Source: Brassica napus (Eukaryota; Streptophyta; Magnoliopsida; Brassicales; Brassicaceae). From it: 64,000 bases of DNA. Position numbers and translations under genes: made by a program. This document shows positions 33,587 through 44,706 of the stretch, in pieces. Numbering within the stretch: position 1 is the first letter of the stretch; the number at the start of each line of letters is the position of its first letter. The notes beneath the pieces were generated by a model. The model was not told the DNA's origin. It saw only the letters and a list, made by a program, of their open reading frames with translations, and searched no databases. Location: assembly GCF_020379485.1 (NCBI RefSeq), contig NC_063452.1, positions 33,627,608 to 33,691,607 of the forward strand, read 5' to 3'.

Positions 33587-34869
33587 CTTGGTATCAGAAT
33601 ATTTTACAGAGGAAGAACAAGATTGTGGTGCCAGCGCAAGTAACATTGCGTGAGATGATCTTGAATTGGTTACATGGTTCGATTCATGCAGGCCATTCGG
33701 GTAGAGATGTCATGGTACAGAGAGTTAAGAGTCTCTTCTATTGGAAAGGAATGGCTAAGGACATACAGGCTTACATTCGAGCTTGTACTATATGTCAGCA
33801 GTGCAAGTATGATACAACAGCTTCGCCAGGGTTACTGCAACCATTACCAATACCAGAAGGAGTGTGGATGGATATTTCAATGGATTTTATCGACGGTCTG
33901 CTACTTTCCTGTGGACATCCGGTGATATTCGTCGTGGTGGATCGTCTGAGCAAAGCCGCTCATTTCATTCCGTTGAAACATCCCCATACAGCGGCTTCAG
34001 TGGCTCAGGCTATTCTTAATAATGTGTTCAAGTTACATGGAATTCCTCGATCAATAGTCAGTGATCGTGATGCGGTCTTTGTCAGTGCATTTTACAAAGA
34101 GTTGTTTAAGCTGCAGGGTTGTGCTTTGAATCTATCCCTAGTGTATCACCCGCAGAGTGATGGGCAAACATAGGTGATGCACGACGAGTGATAATCCGCA
34201 GTTATGGAGCCATTGGTTGCCTTTAGCTGAGTATTGGTATAATACTAGCTATCATTCAGCGACTCACACTACTCCGTATGAGATTGTTTTTGGTCAACCT
34301 CCTCCAATTCATCTTCCGTACTTACCTTGACAAGCAAAAGTCGAGGTTGTGGCAAAGAGCTTATGGGAGAGGGAAGATATGTTGCTCATTTTGAAGTTTC
34401 ATTTACTGAGAGCACAACATCGCATGAAGCAGATAGACATCGTAGTGAGAGGTCGTTTGAGTTGGGTGATTGGGTGTTTGTGAAGTTCCAACCTTATAGA
34501 CAACAGTCGGTGGTTCAACGATCTTCTCATAACATTTCATCGAAATACTATGAACCTTACAAGATCATTGATAAGATTGGTCCAATGGCTTATCGTCTTC
34601 AGCTACCTTCAGCTTCTCAGGTTCATCCAGTGTTCCATGTTTCACAATTGAAGCGTTTGGTGGGCACAGATACTACGGCTAATCAGCTACATTCGGTGAT
34701 ATATGACATATCGATCAAGGAACCTGAGTTTTGCTTGGCTCGCAAGATGGTGCAGAGGCAAGCCAAGCCGCTACGATGGTACTGGTTTAGTGGAAGAATC
34801 AAACAGCAGAAGAGGCGTTGTGGGAGTATTTTTTTGATATGAAGAAGAAGTTTCCATCGTTTGAGTTAT
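33587..34869 (+). pseudogene. Chromovirus integrase and chromodomain tail (copy 2)
   Basis: Collinear with 1882-3183. It has the zinc-finger region (HAGHSG, CTICQQCK), catalytic Asp motifs and PQSDGQT. The codon after DGQT is TAG (34171-34173), where copy 1 has TTG and the family has Glu. About 29 bp just after it are missing, with GATGC microhomology at the edges. The C-terminal part (SFELGDWVFVKFQPY, VHPVFHVSQLKR, LARKMVQRQ) is open from 34327 but shifts frame before the chromodomain, because one base is absent near 34765 relative to copy 1. Confidence 0.85.
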
Positions 34870-34905
34870 AACCTTGTGGTCAAGGTTGTCGGAGGAGGGA
34901 AGGTT

Positions 34906-35314
34906 TGTTACGTGAAAAAAAATGGAGAGGAGAAGTAGAGGTGTCAATAAAGGAGTGGAGGAATAGAGGAGGCCGTTAGACGCGTTAACGGAAAGAACGA
35001 GCCAATAGAATAGCGACACGTGTTTAATTTCTATTGGTGTAGTTCGTTTGTTCTGTTACGCGGTATAAAACAGAGTAGTCGTTTTCCTTTGATTCATTTA
35101 GAAAATTGAGATTATAATCTTCTTGAACCTTGATACAATTCTGTAATTCAGTTTAGTTCATCTCTGGGAAAGATCGTACTTATTCGGGATCTTTTGCAAC
35201 TGAGTTTCGATTTGGTGTTTTCAGGAATGGCGAATTGAGTTATAACGAGTCGAGTCATCCACGGGTCAACGAGTCGACGAGTGATAACGAGTTAAACTCG
35301 TTATCATCTTAACA
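34906..35314 (+). repeat. 3' LTR of the chromovirus (copy 2)
   Basis: It runs from TGTTACGTG to TTAACA, 409 bp, collinear with 3218-3625. Confidence 0.8.
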
Positions 35315-36256
35315 CCTTCAAACACCTCTCAAAGAAGGATCGGTATATGAGATGAGTGCATTTGATGTAGCACGAAGCAAACCAAATTTCGGGTATGGTG
35401 ACGCTCCTGTAACAATAAGATTTACCTTTGATAAGATTTCAGCTTCAAACAATTTTCAGCATTACGCTCCTGTCAACAGCATATCTGCACTTAAATGTTA
35501 ACTATTTATGGTAATAAACTGTTGACTGTTTACGATCGGTGAAGGTGAAGAAAGTTCTTCCTCCAAACCTACAAAATAAAGGTGAGTTAAGAAGATAGAA
35601 TCTATAACACTTGCTGAACTTAATGCCTAAGTACTGACTGCATCACCGCAGATTAACACATTACCATGGTCATGCTTCTATAACTTGATTGAACTGCATC
35701 CATGTGTCCTTGTTAAAATTCATGTTTTGGTTTTCTGAACTTTGTGTGGTTTTATAATTTATGTTGTTTCAGTTTAATCCATATCTTCATACAGCAGAGT
35801 TTCTCTGCACTGGGGTGGTTTGTGGCATTGACACAGCTAATGGCTGGTGCTACATTTCATGCTCCAAGTGTACACGCAAGCTGCAACGTGGATTCTCATC
35901 ATTCGCATGCCCTGCTTTCATGATGAAAACACAGTGGAGTTGTTAGGTAGTACATTTCATTCTGTATCATTCATCGTTCAGACTTTAAATATGTCACCTT
36001 TAGTGGTCTTGCACGTAACAGTTTGTGGTTGTCTACGTGTGGTAGTTACCGTGTTTCCGGTGCATAGGACTGCAGATTTTGTGGCTTTTGACACTGAAAT
36101 AACGAAGCTTACTAATCTCCGGGCAGGGGAGTATCCCAACTAATGGTAACAACCACAACTTCCTTGGTTGCTTCTTTTTTAATCGCCAGAACCATGATAA
36201 ATCGCAAAAAATAGTCAACAACGTTAACATGTTCTCCACACTTTGGACCACCATTT
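35315..36256 (+). pseudogene. RPA1/DUF223-like OB-fold gene fragment (copy 2)
   Basis: Same structure as 3626-4567: an OB-fold segment near 35330-35500 and a zinc-ribbon/C-terminal segment at 35771-36143 (NGWCYISCSKC; FACPAF with the second Cys lost; FVAFDTEITKLTNLRAGEY). FVAFDTE here is closer to the usual FVCFD motif than copy 1's FLSFDTE. No continuous coding model could be drawn. Confidence 0.6.
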
Positions 36257-37818
36257 TGTAATACCCAGATTTTTTCCAAAATAAATAATAAAAATAATAA
36301 TCCTGAAATCCTCATTTATTAACCCTCATCAATCGTCTCCAAACACCATAAATCAAATAAATAGCCATAAATCCAAATAACATAATAAATCCCGAAAATA
36401 ACGATAAAAGCATAAAAACCGTAAGTTTGAAAAGGAAAAAAATAAAACTCTCAAAGTACTAATCCGATAGAAATCACTCCTGCTCGTCAGTCTCACCTGA
36501 AAGGGAGAAAGAAGGAGGGGTGAGTAACAGGGGAGTTATTCTGTGAGGTATGAGATGCTAAACACACAAACCACTGACTAAGTAAATAAAACTTCCACTA
36601 TGGAAGTTTAGCTCTAACATGAATAAACAAGACGCCTAAAGCATCACACATCACAAACAATGCGATGATAGCATATAGCTAGTCCATACACCCCGCATTC
36701 TCCTCATACAGATATACGATAATATAATATGCGTCGCTAGTCTAGACATCTCTAGACCCCCGCAATCCACCAATATGCGTCGATATGCAAACATCTCTGC
36801 ACCCTGCACCACACAATATACGTCGCTAGCTCAGACGTCTCTGGGCCCCCGTACTCATCCAATATGCGTCGCTAGCTCAAATGTTTCTGTGCCCCGGCAC
36901 TCTATACGTCGCTAGCTCAGATTTCTCTTGGCCCCCGTACTCATATGCGTCGCTAGCCCAGATCTCTCTTGCCCCTGCACTCATCACACAATCCCTACTA
37001 TTTAACTATGTATATATATATATATATATGTACATCATCATTTCTTAACATCACACAATCCAATCAACGGTTGAATCATCTAGACCCCTAGTTCCAGTTT
37101 ACAATGAATGAGCTAACTAACAATCAAGACTCAAACAGACTCAATTCAAACAGACGGATCATGTTTCGAAATCTAAACTACTATAGGGAGAATTCTACAG
37201 TGGTACCGGATTTACGGAATAGATCCTCACCTTTGTCACTGGCTGGAATGATCGACGGGAGATGGTCAACTGCAACACGAGAGTCAACGAATTAGGCTCA
37301 GATTCTCAGAAAATAAAGTTTCCAAAAATGGAAAGTTTCCTAAAATAGAAATGTTCCTAAAATAGCAACTTTCCTAAAATAGAAACTTCCCTAATATAAT
37401 TTATTTCCTAAATTAGAAACTTTCCTAAAATATTCCTATAACTAGAAATAAGGAGGCGACAAACTTACTAGAAAAGCCCACCGGAAGCTCGTCCAGAAGT
37501 CCCGCCGGAAGCTCGTCCAGAAGTCCCGCCGGAAGCTCGTCCAGAAATCTCGCCGGAAGCTCACCCGGAAATCCCACCGGAAAAATTCACTAGTGACTGG
37601 TCGTCGGATAATTCAACAACAATTCGTCACGCGCAAAGAAATACTTTGACTTGATGAGAATAAAGAGAAAGGGTAGAGTTTCTTATATAGGAGAAGGAAA
37701 GGGAGGAAGGTTTTCTAATTTCCAATATGGGACAAAGTTAAGAAAAAAAAGGGTTTTTGGGTTTTAACTAAAAAAAAATACAAACGGGCTTCTCCCTCCT
37801 TGGGTCACGGTCGTTACA
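36257..37818. mobile_element. Solo gypsy-type LTR with CATTT target duplication (copy 2)
   Basis: About 1562 bp, flanked by CATTT at 36252-36256 and 37819-37823. It is longer than copy 1 because of segments near 36497-36545 and 37690-37735 and extra CTCGTCCAGAAGTCCCGCCGG-type units at 37485-37570. It carries the same GTCGCTAGC subrepeats at about 36730-36985. Confidence 0.8.
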
Positions 37819-38295
37819 CATTTTTACTTGCGTTCTTCTGTAAAAGTGAAAGTGTTAGGCCACTTTTGGTTGTGAAAAATATGGAAGAGATAGTGAAACT
37901 ATGATGAAGTTGAATGTAGAAAGCCACTCTAGTCCAAGTGAGAGGTGAGAAAATGGCTGCTCGATCTAATTGCTTTACGTTTGGATTCAGATCTTATCCA
38001 ACTTCTTTCATGGTTTCTCATATAAGGATGAGAATTAGGAGAAGCACACGCCAAGACCAAATCGCTAAGGCTACTTAATATGTGTTTCTATGGAACTTTA
38101 TTATTATTATTATTTTATTTTTTGAAACACCTACGGAACATTATTAAGAAAGCACATTTCTCCAGTGGAAATGATCCTCGAGGTTTGAAATCTTCTTCTC
38201 AATGTTGTTGTGTAGCCAATTCCTGATCATCTCACTCCTCAACTTCTTAGTTTTATCAATCAAATGTTACTGTCACCGATCTCGCTATTCGTATT
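37819..38295. other. Flanking sequence without an identifiable gene (copy 2)
   Basis: Collinear with 6000-6464 of copy 1, including the (TTA)n tract. It fuses at about 38296 to Tat gag sequence, and the 1.2 kb present in copy 1 (flank, LTR, gag start) is missing. Confidence 0.6.
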
Positions 38296-39960
38296 GGAGG
38301 AGACGCATCTACGCGAGAAAAGGCCAAGGATGCTCAGACCTACGACGTGGAGGACAGCGACTCGGAACCCGAGCCTGATAAGGAAGCATCAGATGGAGCA
38401 GCGAGAACGGAATCTCCTATGATCGCTCACCTTCACCAGATGTTCTCCGATAGGCTCGACGCCATGCAGTCCATTGTAGAGAGACTCCCGGGGGTAGCTC
38501 CCCCCATCCGGAAGAGCAACCCCGACTCTTACGCCGATACTCCTTTCACGGATGAGATCACCTTGATCGAGATGCCCAGGAAGTTCTCTTTCCCCAGCAT
38601 AAAGGCGTACGACGGCACCACTGATCCGGACGACCACGTCACCCAATACAGACAAAGGATGCTCGCCGTAGCACTCCCAAAGGGGTCACGTGAAGCTACC
38701 ATGTGCAAAGGTTTTGGCTCCACCCTGACCGGACCCACTCTGCAGTGGTATATCAACTTACCCTCCAGGTCCATAGCTTCCTTCGCGGTTCTCAGCGACA
38801 AATTCGTAGAGCAATTCGCTAGCAGCAGGGACCTGGAGAAAACCTCCGACAGCCTCTACGAAATCTTCCAGCACCGAGCAGAACCCCTGCGAGGCTACAT
38901 AGCCCGCTTCAATCAAGAGAAGGTGGCAATCCCCGAATGCAGTATCCCCACTGATATCTCCGCTTTCAAGAGAGGTCTACTCCCCGACGGAGACCTCTAC
39001 AAGGAGCTGACCAAATATCAGTGCAAAACCATGGAAGACGTCCTATCCCGAGCCTAGGCGCATGTCAAATGGGAGGAAGACGTCGCCAGCTAGGCCAAAG
39101 CGCAGCAAAAGCCAGATCCCAAGACGATCAGACCAGACCGAACCGAGCGAGACGAGAAACCCTCTCAAAGAACAGCTAGGGACTCCAGAAAACGAAACCG
39201 GGGTAGGTACCAGAACCGGCCGATTGAGAAGGCAGAAGGGATGGCAGTGTCCACGTGGCCAGACATATCTCACCTCTCCGTCTCAAGGCCGGAACTGGTC
39301 AATGTTCTGAGGCAGATGGGTCAGCAGGTGAAGTGGCCTCAGAAGATGAAAGCTCCCGACTCTTTCCGGAACCCTGGCTTCGGGTGCGACTTCCATCGAG
39401 ACCACAGTCACAAAACAGAGGACTGCGTCGCACTAAAGATCGACGTCAACAAGCTGCTTAGGAAAGGGCACCACAGGGAGTTCCTTTCCGATAAGGCCAA
39501 GAGCCATCTAAGCAAGGAGACAACAGGTAAGCCCACTGAAGCTGCTCCCGTCTCGCCAGCGCGACAGAACCGAGTGATACATGTCATTACGGGCGGTTCA
39601 GAAATTAGCGGCATAAGCCATGCAGCTGCAAAGAAAAGCACTTGGAACGCCAAGCACGGCCTAGAGGCAGCCAGGCCAAAACGTCTGCTCCTAGGAACAG
39701 ACGAGATAAGCTTCACGGCCAAGGAGCATGAGAAAGTCCTCACTCCGCATCACGACGCCCTGGTTATCTCGCTCACTGTAGCGAACTGCTAGGTAAAACA
39801 GATACTGGTAGATAATGGAAGCTCCGGCAACATCATCTTCCAGTCCGCATACAAGGACCTAAGGCTGTAGGAAGGCGCTCTAACTCGGAGGGTAACCCCC
39901 CTTATAGGGTTCAGCGGGGAAGTCAAACAAACCGTCGGGGAGATAGCCCTCCCTGTATAG
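38296..39960 (+). pseudogene. Tat gag-protease fragment (copy 2)
   Basis: It begins inside gag (GDASTREKAKDAQTYDVEDS). It stays open through the capsid-like region to a TAG at 39055 (SNPDSYADTPFTDEITLIEMP, TTDPDDHVTQYRQRM, HRAEPLRGYIARFNQEKV). It reopens as MAVSTWPDISHL at 39241, with the Cys/His motif CDFHRDHSHKTEDC and the TAKEHEKVLTPHHDALVISL stretch, and stops at 39790 just before the NGSS protease site. It has fewer lesions than the gag at 7305, so it helps interpret that copy. No LTR, PBS or start region is attached. Confidence 0.8.
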
Positions 39961-41009
39961 GAATCAACATGTCAACCAAGTTCCTCGTGGTTGACTGCGA
40001 CTCGTCTTACAACATGATTCTAGGACGGCCCTGGATTCACAGAATGGGGGCCGTCCCCTCGACTCTTCACCAAATGGTGAAATTTCCTACACCCTGGGGC
40101 ATAAAGGCGATCATAGGAGATCAGGAATATTTCCGCTCCTACTATCAGACCATTCTGAAGGGAAAGACCAAGGTCTTATAGAAATTACAGAACAAACCTC
40201 CAGCTCGTCACACCGAGGAACTGGAGGTAGAGGAAATAGACGAGGTGCCATTAACCGAAGGAGATCAGATCCGACATCTCAAGATCGGTTCCAAGCTAAC
40301 CGAAGGATTGAGAAGAAGACTGGTAGACTTCCTCAGGTCTAACTCCGACTGCTTTGCTTGGTCCCACGCAGATATGCCTGGGATCGATCCGGAGATCATC
40401 ATGCACAAGCTTTAGGTGGATCCCCTACATCAACCTGTCACACAAAACAGACGAAAATTTTCCCCCGAGAGAGACGCGATCATCAACGATGAAGTCAAGA
40501 GCCTGCTCGACGCGGGGTTCATTCGTGAGGTGCAGTACCCAGAATGGCTAGCTAACGTCGTCGTGGTCAAGAAAAAGAACGGGAAGTGGAGAGTCTGCAT
40601 CGATTTCACGGACCTCAACAAGTCATGTCCAAAGGACCCCTTCCCGCTACCTCATATCGACAAGCTGGTGGACGCCACCGCGGGGCACCAATTGATGAGC
40701 TTCATGGACGCGTTCTCCGGCTACAATCAGATACTTATGCACCCGAAAGACCAGGAGAAACATCCTTCATTACGTCCAGAGAGATCTACTACTACAAGGT
40801 CATGCCCTTCGGCCTAAAGAACGCAGGATCGACCTATCAACGGCTGGTCAACATGATATTCGCTGACCAAATCAGGAGAACCTTGGAGGTCTACATCGAT
40901 GACATACTGGTCAAATCTCTGGAAGCGGAAGACCACATATCTCACCTGCAGCAAGCCTTCTCCACCCTCAGGAAATATAACATGAAGCTCAACCCGGCTA
41001 AATATAACA
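39961..41009 (+). pseudogene. Tat protease end and RT fragment (copy 2)
   Basis: It contains [17 protein letters not shown], then RT entry (FIREVQYPEWLANVVVV, GKWRVCIDFTDLNKSCPKD, FMDAFSGYNQILMHPKDQEK). A frame change near 40770 follows, and the palm segment resumes (MPFGLKNAGSTYQR, YIDDILVKSLEAEDHISHL). YIDD is intact. It ends at LNPAKYNM, where an LTR-like sequence begins; a short AAATATAACATG string is repeated at 40972 and 41000 across the junction. Lacking LTRs and the second half of pol, it is a dead fragment. Confidence 0.8.
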
Positions 41010-41409
41010 TGTAACTACAAATTCCTTCAATCGATCTAATCGCGAATCATTTATCACTCAAGATTGTACTCTCTCTCGATCGCGAATGAAAAGAGAAAAT
41101 AGTACAGAGCGAAAACAAAAGAACACAAGATTTGTTTGCCCAAAATATTGCACTCGATGCGAGGCACTAATCCCTGGGGATAGATCTCAATCCGACAAGC
41201 TCCACTAATCTCCAAGAAAATGAGTTCTCCACACATCGGAGAAAGCTCGATGATGATGACGAGTAACATCCGTAACAACCTCTTAACGGCTCTGTTTCTC
41301 TTTTATAACCAAGAGATTACAAACCGGAAATAACCGAAAGTAGTAAACCAAATGTATCTGTCTAAACCGACCCGAATTCAATTTAGCTCAAAACACTCGT
41401 ATTCCAACA
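41010..41409 (-). repeat. LTR-like sequence, possibly a Copia solo LTR
   Basis: On the minus strand it starts TGTTGGAATACGAG and ends GTAGTTACA, 400 bp, with a TATAAAAGAG box near 41310. No internal region follows. The flanking 5-mers (TAACA, GAGTC) differ, so solo status is not proven. Confidence 0.45.
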
Positions 41410-41439
41410 GAGTCGCTTCCATTTGTTCATGAGATTAGG

Positions 41440-43088
41440 TGTAACGGCCCGGTTCCTGGCCCGTAAAATTTCCCAAAGAATATGGGCTTCTCTACGGCCC
41501 ATTTGGCAAAAACCTAGGGTTTCCCTACCCCTTTCCTATAAAAAGAGATGCAGCCTCCCTTTTTGCCTCATCACAAATCTGAAGCGAAGCTCTGCAGAGA
41601 AATCCCGGAGGCCGAAAACCCTAGCCGTCGAGCTCTCTCCCCTTCTATCCTGCGCCGCCTCTCTCTCTTCTCTCTCTCTCTCTCCCGCGCGTCGCTCTCT
41701 CTCTCTCTCTCTCCTCGCCGACACCCCCTCTCTCTCCTCGCCGTCGCACGCTCTCTCTCTCTCTCTCCCTCTCGCCGGCGCCGTGAAGTGGTGGTGGTGA
41801 CCAGATCTCAACCTTCTTAAATCCGTGTTTACAGATCCAGATCCAGATCTAGACTAAGGTGGAGTGTCTCGAACCCAACCTTCTTTCATGATTCTGTATA
41901 CTCCTATATGTTGGAGTTAGGTTTGATTAGACCCTGATTGGGAGTTAGGTTGATAGGACATGGTATTGCTAGGATGATAGATGAATGGATCATGATGCAT
42001 AAGAACCCTCATACTGATAAATGGGACTCGATGAACTGAATTGAATTGTTGTGGTGATGATTGATTGGTAGTTGATTCTAGTATGTTTGGATGTGTTGTC
42101 CCATGTGTTGTTGTGATTGAAGTTAGGATGCTAGAGAGAAATAAATGCTAGGACGATAGACGAGTAATGATTATAAAAGTTATTGAAGTAGAACTTGAAT
42201 GCCATGTGTATTGTGTGTAACACCGATAGCGGGTGGCGTCTAGTGAATTGAGTCCCAAGTACAAGTATGAATGAAAAAGGAAGGTAAATGAGAATGGGAA
42301 GGGATAAGTGAAAATGATAAGGAAGTGAAAGGATAAGTAAAAGTATGAGAGAATGATGTTAAGGTTAAGCATGGGTGGGAAAGCATATAGAGGGTCTAAG
42401 GAAAGTATGTGGGGTAGTAGTCCACGCTAGGTATCCATAGGAGATGTGGCCAATCCACAAGAATATGGAAGCACCCATAGGAGATGTGGCCAATCCACAA
42501 GAATATGGGGTAGAAGCCTAGTTGGGGCTACCCACTGTTGAAAAGGACGAAAAGATGAAAAGGATGTGCATTGTAGGGTTTTTAGCTCATGGTCGGGTAA
42601 CAGGGAGTTAAAGGTGTCATAGGATCGAGTCGGACTGGTATGATGAGTCGGTTAAGCCTAGGGTTTGACGTGTGTGGCAATGAGTGAGATCATTGTATTG
42701 ATTGATCACTAGGTTGTTAGAAATGAATGGAAGTGAATGTGGAAAATCAATAGATGACGTTAGGAAATGATAAAATGCATTAACTGATTGTAGTGGCTAG
42801 TCAGTCCTAGTTCCCGCATAGAGTAGTATAGAGTGTCATGCGGGCAGGCTGGGCTAGAACCACTTCACTGAGTAACTTGTTACTCACCCCTCCATTTCCA
42901 TTTTTCCCTGTGCGCAGGACTGTAAGTAGAAGTATATGGATGTGGGTGTGACGGTATTTCAAAGAAGGTTATGCGCTCGTCTCTCGGGACCAGTAACGGG
43001 ACACGTAGGGTTGGCTAAATGAGTAGACACGTGTCCATAACGCCCCTTCGATAACCCCGGTCGGACACCGGGGGATTGGGCTGTTACA
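41440..43088 (+). repeat. 5' LTR of the gag-only element
   Basis: It runs from TGTAACGGCCCGG to GGGCTGTTACA. TATAAAAA lies at 41537-41544, followed by a pyrimidine-rich CT microsatellite (41655-41770), which would be transcribed leader if the TATA box is used. A 40-bp tandem duplication (CCATAGGAGATGTGGCCAAT...) lies at 42435-42508. Confidence 0.9.
41537..41544 (+). promoter_or_regulatory. Candidate LTR TATA box
   Basis: TATAAAAA preceded by pyrimidines; the same site is at 44814-44821 in the 3' LTR. Confidence 0.5.
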
Positions 43089-43090
43089 AT

Positions 43091-43102
43091 TGGTATCAGA
43101 GC
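43091..43102 (+). other. Primer binding site, tRNA-iMet type
   Basis: TGGTATCAGAGC begins two bases after the 5' LTR. Confidence 0.85.
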
Positions 43103-43305
43103 GGGTTAAGATCCCTTAGTTCTGTCCTAAGGGATCGGCATTTCCGACGTTTTCAAAAAAAAAAAAAAAACTCGTTTTCGGAAAAAAAAAAAAAAAAAAA
43201 ATATTATTTCGTTATTACTAAGTGTTTTCGGATTGTGAAAGATTATTTGAAAATCCCACTATATCCATACTTCTATTATGGTTCTGATTGAAATTTTATT
43301 GCAGG

Positions 43306-44370
43306 ATGTTTTCGCTTGACCATTACGAGTGGAGGATGCCGCGTATGCACTACGGACGGAGGAACACCAGGGAGTATGCCCAAAGGCGTCACTATGACAT
43401 GGAGGGTAACTTGGTGCTACCCATGTTTCCAGATCCTGAAGAGCAGTACAGGGAGTTTCTATTCAGGTACCCGCACGAGCAGACTGTGAGGCATAAAGTG
43501 TTGATGCCACATTTCCAGAGGATGGCTATGGAGGAACGTCTACTGCAGGGCGATGCGAGGTTCCAGCTTGCAACCAAAGAGGGGCCCCCGAGGAAGCGTG
43601 GCTGTCCATGTAAGCCGCCAAGTGCAGCAGGGGGACCCCCAAGGGTGTTCACCGGGAAGTGCCAGTGTGGAGTGCTGATCAAGAATGCTCAGGAGGACCG
43701 ATCAGTCGCTGGATACACCGAGGACTTCATCAACCAAGCCAAGCTGTGCAAACCGAAGAATGCAGAGACGTGGTGCGTATGGTATAAGAGCGGGCTTCGT
43801 AAGGAACTCCAGGCGCAGTTGAGGGGTGTTTTGGAGCCCCTGGAGTTCGCGCTAGTGAGGCGGATGGCAGGCTTCGCCATGGAGGCAGAAGAGAAGATTG
43901 CAGCCGATGTGGCCGCTCTCTCGAGCATGGAAGGAGGAAACCCGGGTAGGGACGTCGATAGCTATGAGGTGCCGGTCGGGGAACTCGCTAAGGGAAAGCG
44001 GGGGCGTCCGCGAAAACCTCCTACAGTGACATGTGATTGTGACGTACTGGTCCAGATGGTTCAGAAGCCACGAAAGGTGAGAGATTACCTGGAGGAGTTC
44101 TTGGATACGGCCAAGAGGTGTCAACCGAAGCCAGCCGAGGAGTGGTGTCATCTGTTTAGGGCTGGACTACGTGGAGATATTCGTGAAGAGCTCGTTGGAG
44201 TTCTGGAGCCTCTGGAATTTGCACTGGTGAGAAGGATGGCCAACCAAGCACTGCACGCGGAGGAGTGGCTGGCGGAAAGTGAGGCGGAGGCCGAGTATGA
44301 TCGCGTCGCAGAGGGCGATGAAGACCTTGGATCCGAGACCCGCTGCCCCTCGCCATGTCAATGTGGCTAG
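43306..44370 (+). CDS. Gag-like protein with duplicated AT-hook/gag module
   Basis: An intact 354-residue frame from the first ATG (MFSLDHYEW) to TAG. The N-terminal 90 residues are basic and aromatic (MHYGRRNTREYAQRRHYDM) and unlike anything I recognise. Then a module occurs twice: an AT-hook-like stretch (PRKRGCPCKPP, residues 95-105; GKRGRPRKPP, 230-239), a Cys-rich turn (CQC, 119-121; CDC, 243-245) and a helical domain (134-200; 259-324). Both domains share GVLEPLEFALVRRMA, a W-C pair (WC at 156-157 and 280-281) and a GLR motif. The helical part resembles the plant 'retrotransposon gag' fold (LEEFLDTAKRC...GLRGDIREEL). No CCHC knuckle or protease is seen. TTGCAG just before the ATG could be a splice acceptor. 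Likely role: packaging of element RNA, with the AT-hook perhaps binding DNA; both are inferences. Confidence 0.75.
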   Translation: MFSLDHYEWRMPRMHYGRRNTREYAQRRHYDMEGNLVLPMFPDPEEQYREFLFRYPHEQTVRHKVLMPHFQRMAMEERLLQGDARFQLATKEGPPRKRGCPCKPPSAAGGPPRVFTGKCQCGVLIKNAQEDRSVAGYTEDFINQAKLCKPKNAETWCVWYKSGLRKELQAQLRGVLEPLEFALVRRMAGFAMEAEEKIAADVAALSSMEGGNPGRDVDSYEVPVGELAKGKRGRPRKPPTVTCDCDVLVQMVQKPRKVRDYLEEFLDTAKRCQPKPAEEWCHLFRAGLRGDIREELVGVLEPLEFALVRRMANQALHAEEWLAESEAEAEYDRVAEGDEDLGSETRCPSPCQCG

Positions 44371-44693
44371 ACGATATCCTAGGGACGAATCGTAGGAGTA
44401 GGACACGTGTTTCGCTATTGGTTTTTATTTCATTTATTGGTTATTGGAGTTGGTGTTCTTTCCTTCGTTACGGCATTCTGTGTTTTGTGCAGATGTGCGG
44501 AGTTTTCTCTTACAAACTATTGTAGGCCTACTCCTTTTATTTATGACATTCATTCGTTGGTTTTAAAGATTCCAGTAGAGTTATCACGCTTTGTATGCCT
44601 CCCTTGATTGTTGTGTGAATGTGTGATTCATTTCGTTAACGAACGATTGGTCTGAAAGATGTGGGCTTTGGAATTCGGGGACGAATTCCGATT
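44371..44693 (+). other. 3' untranslated region of the gag-only element
   Basis: T-rich and non-coding. It includes GAATTCGGGGACGAATTC (44670-44687), close to the GGATTCGAGGACGAATCC before the Tekay-like polypurine tract at 18860-18877, which suggests a chromovirus relative. Confidence 0.5.
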
Positions 44694-44706
44694 AACGGGG
44701 GAGGAT
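44694..44706 (+). other. Polypurine tract of the gag-only element
   Basis: TAACGGGGGAGGAT directly before the 3' LTR start. Confidence 0.75.

Noticed and set aside
41544..41820. Ser/Leu-rich and Arg/Glu-rich proteins in the CT microsatellite of the LTR
   Set aside because: They are translations of a low-complexity repeat and occur identically in both LTRs.
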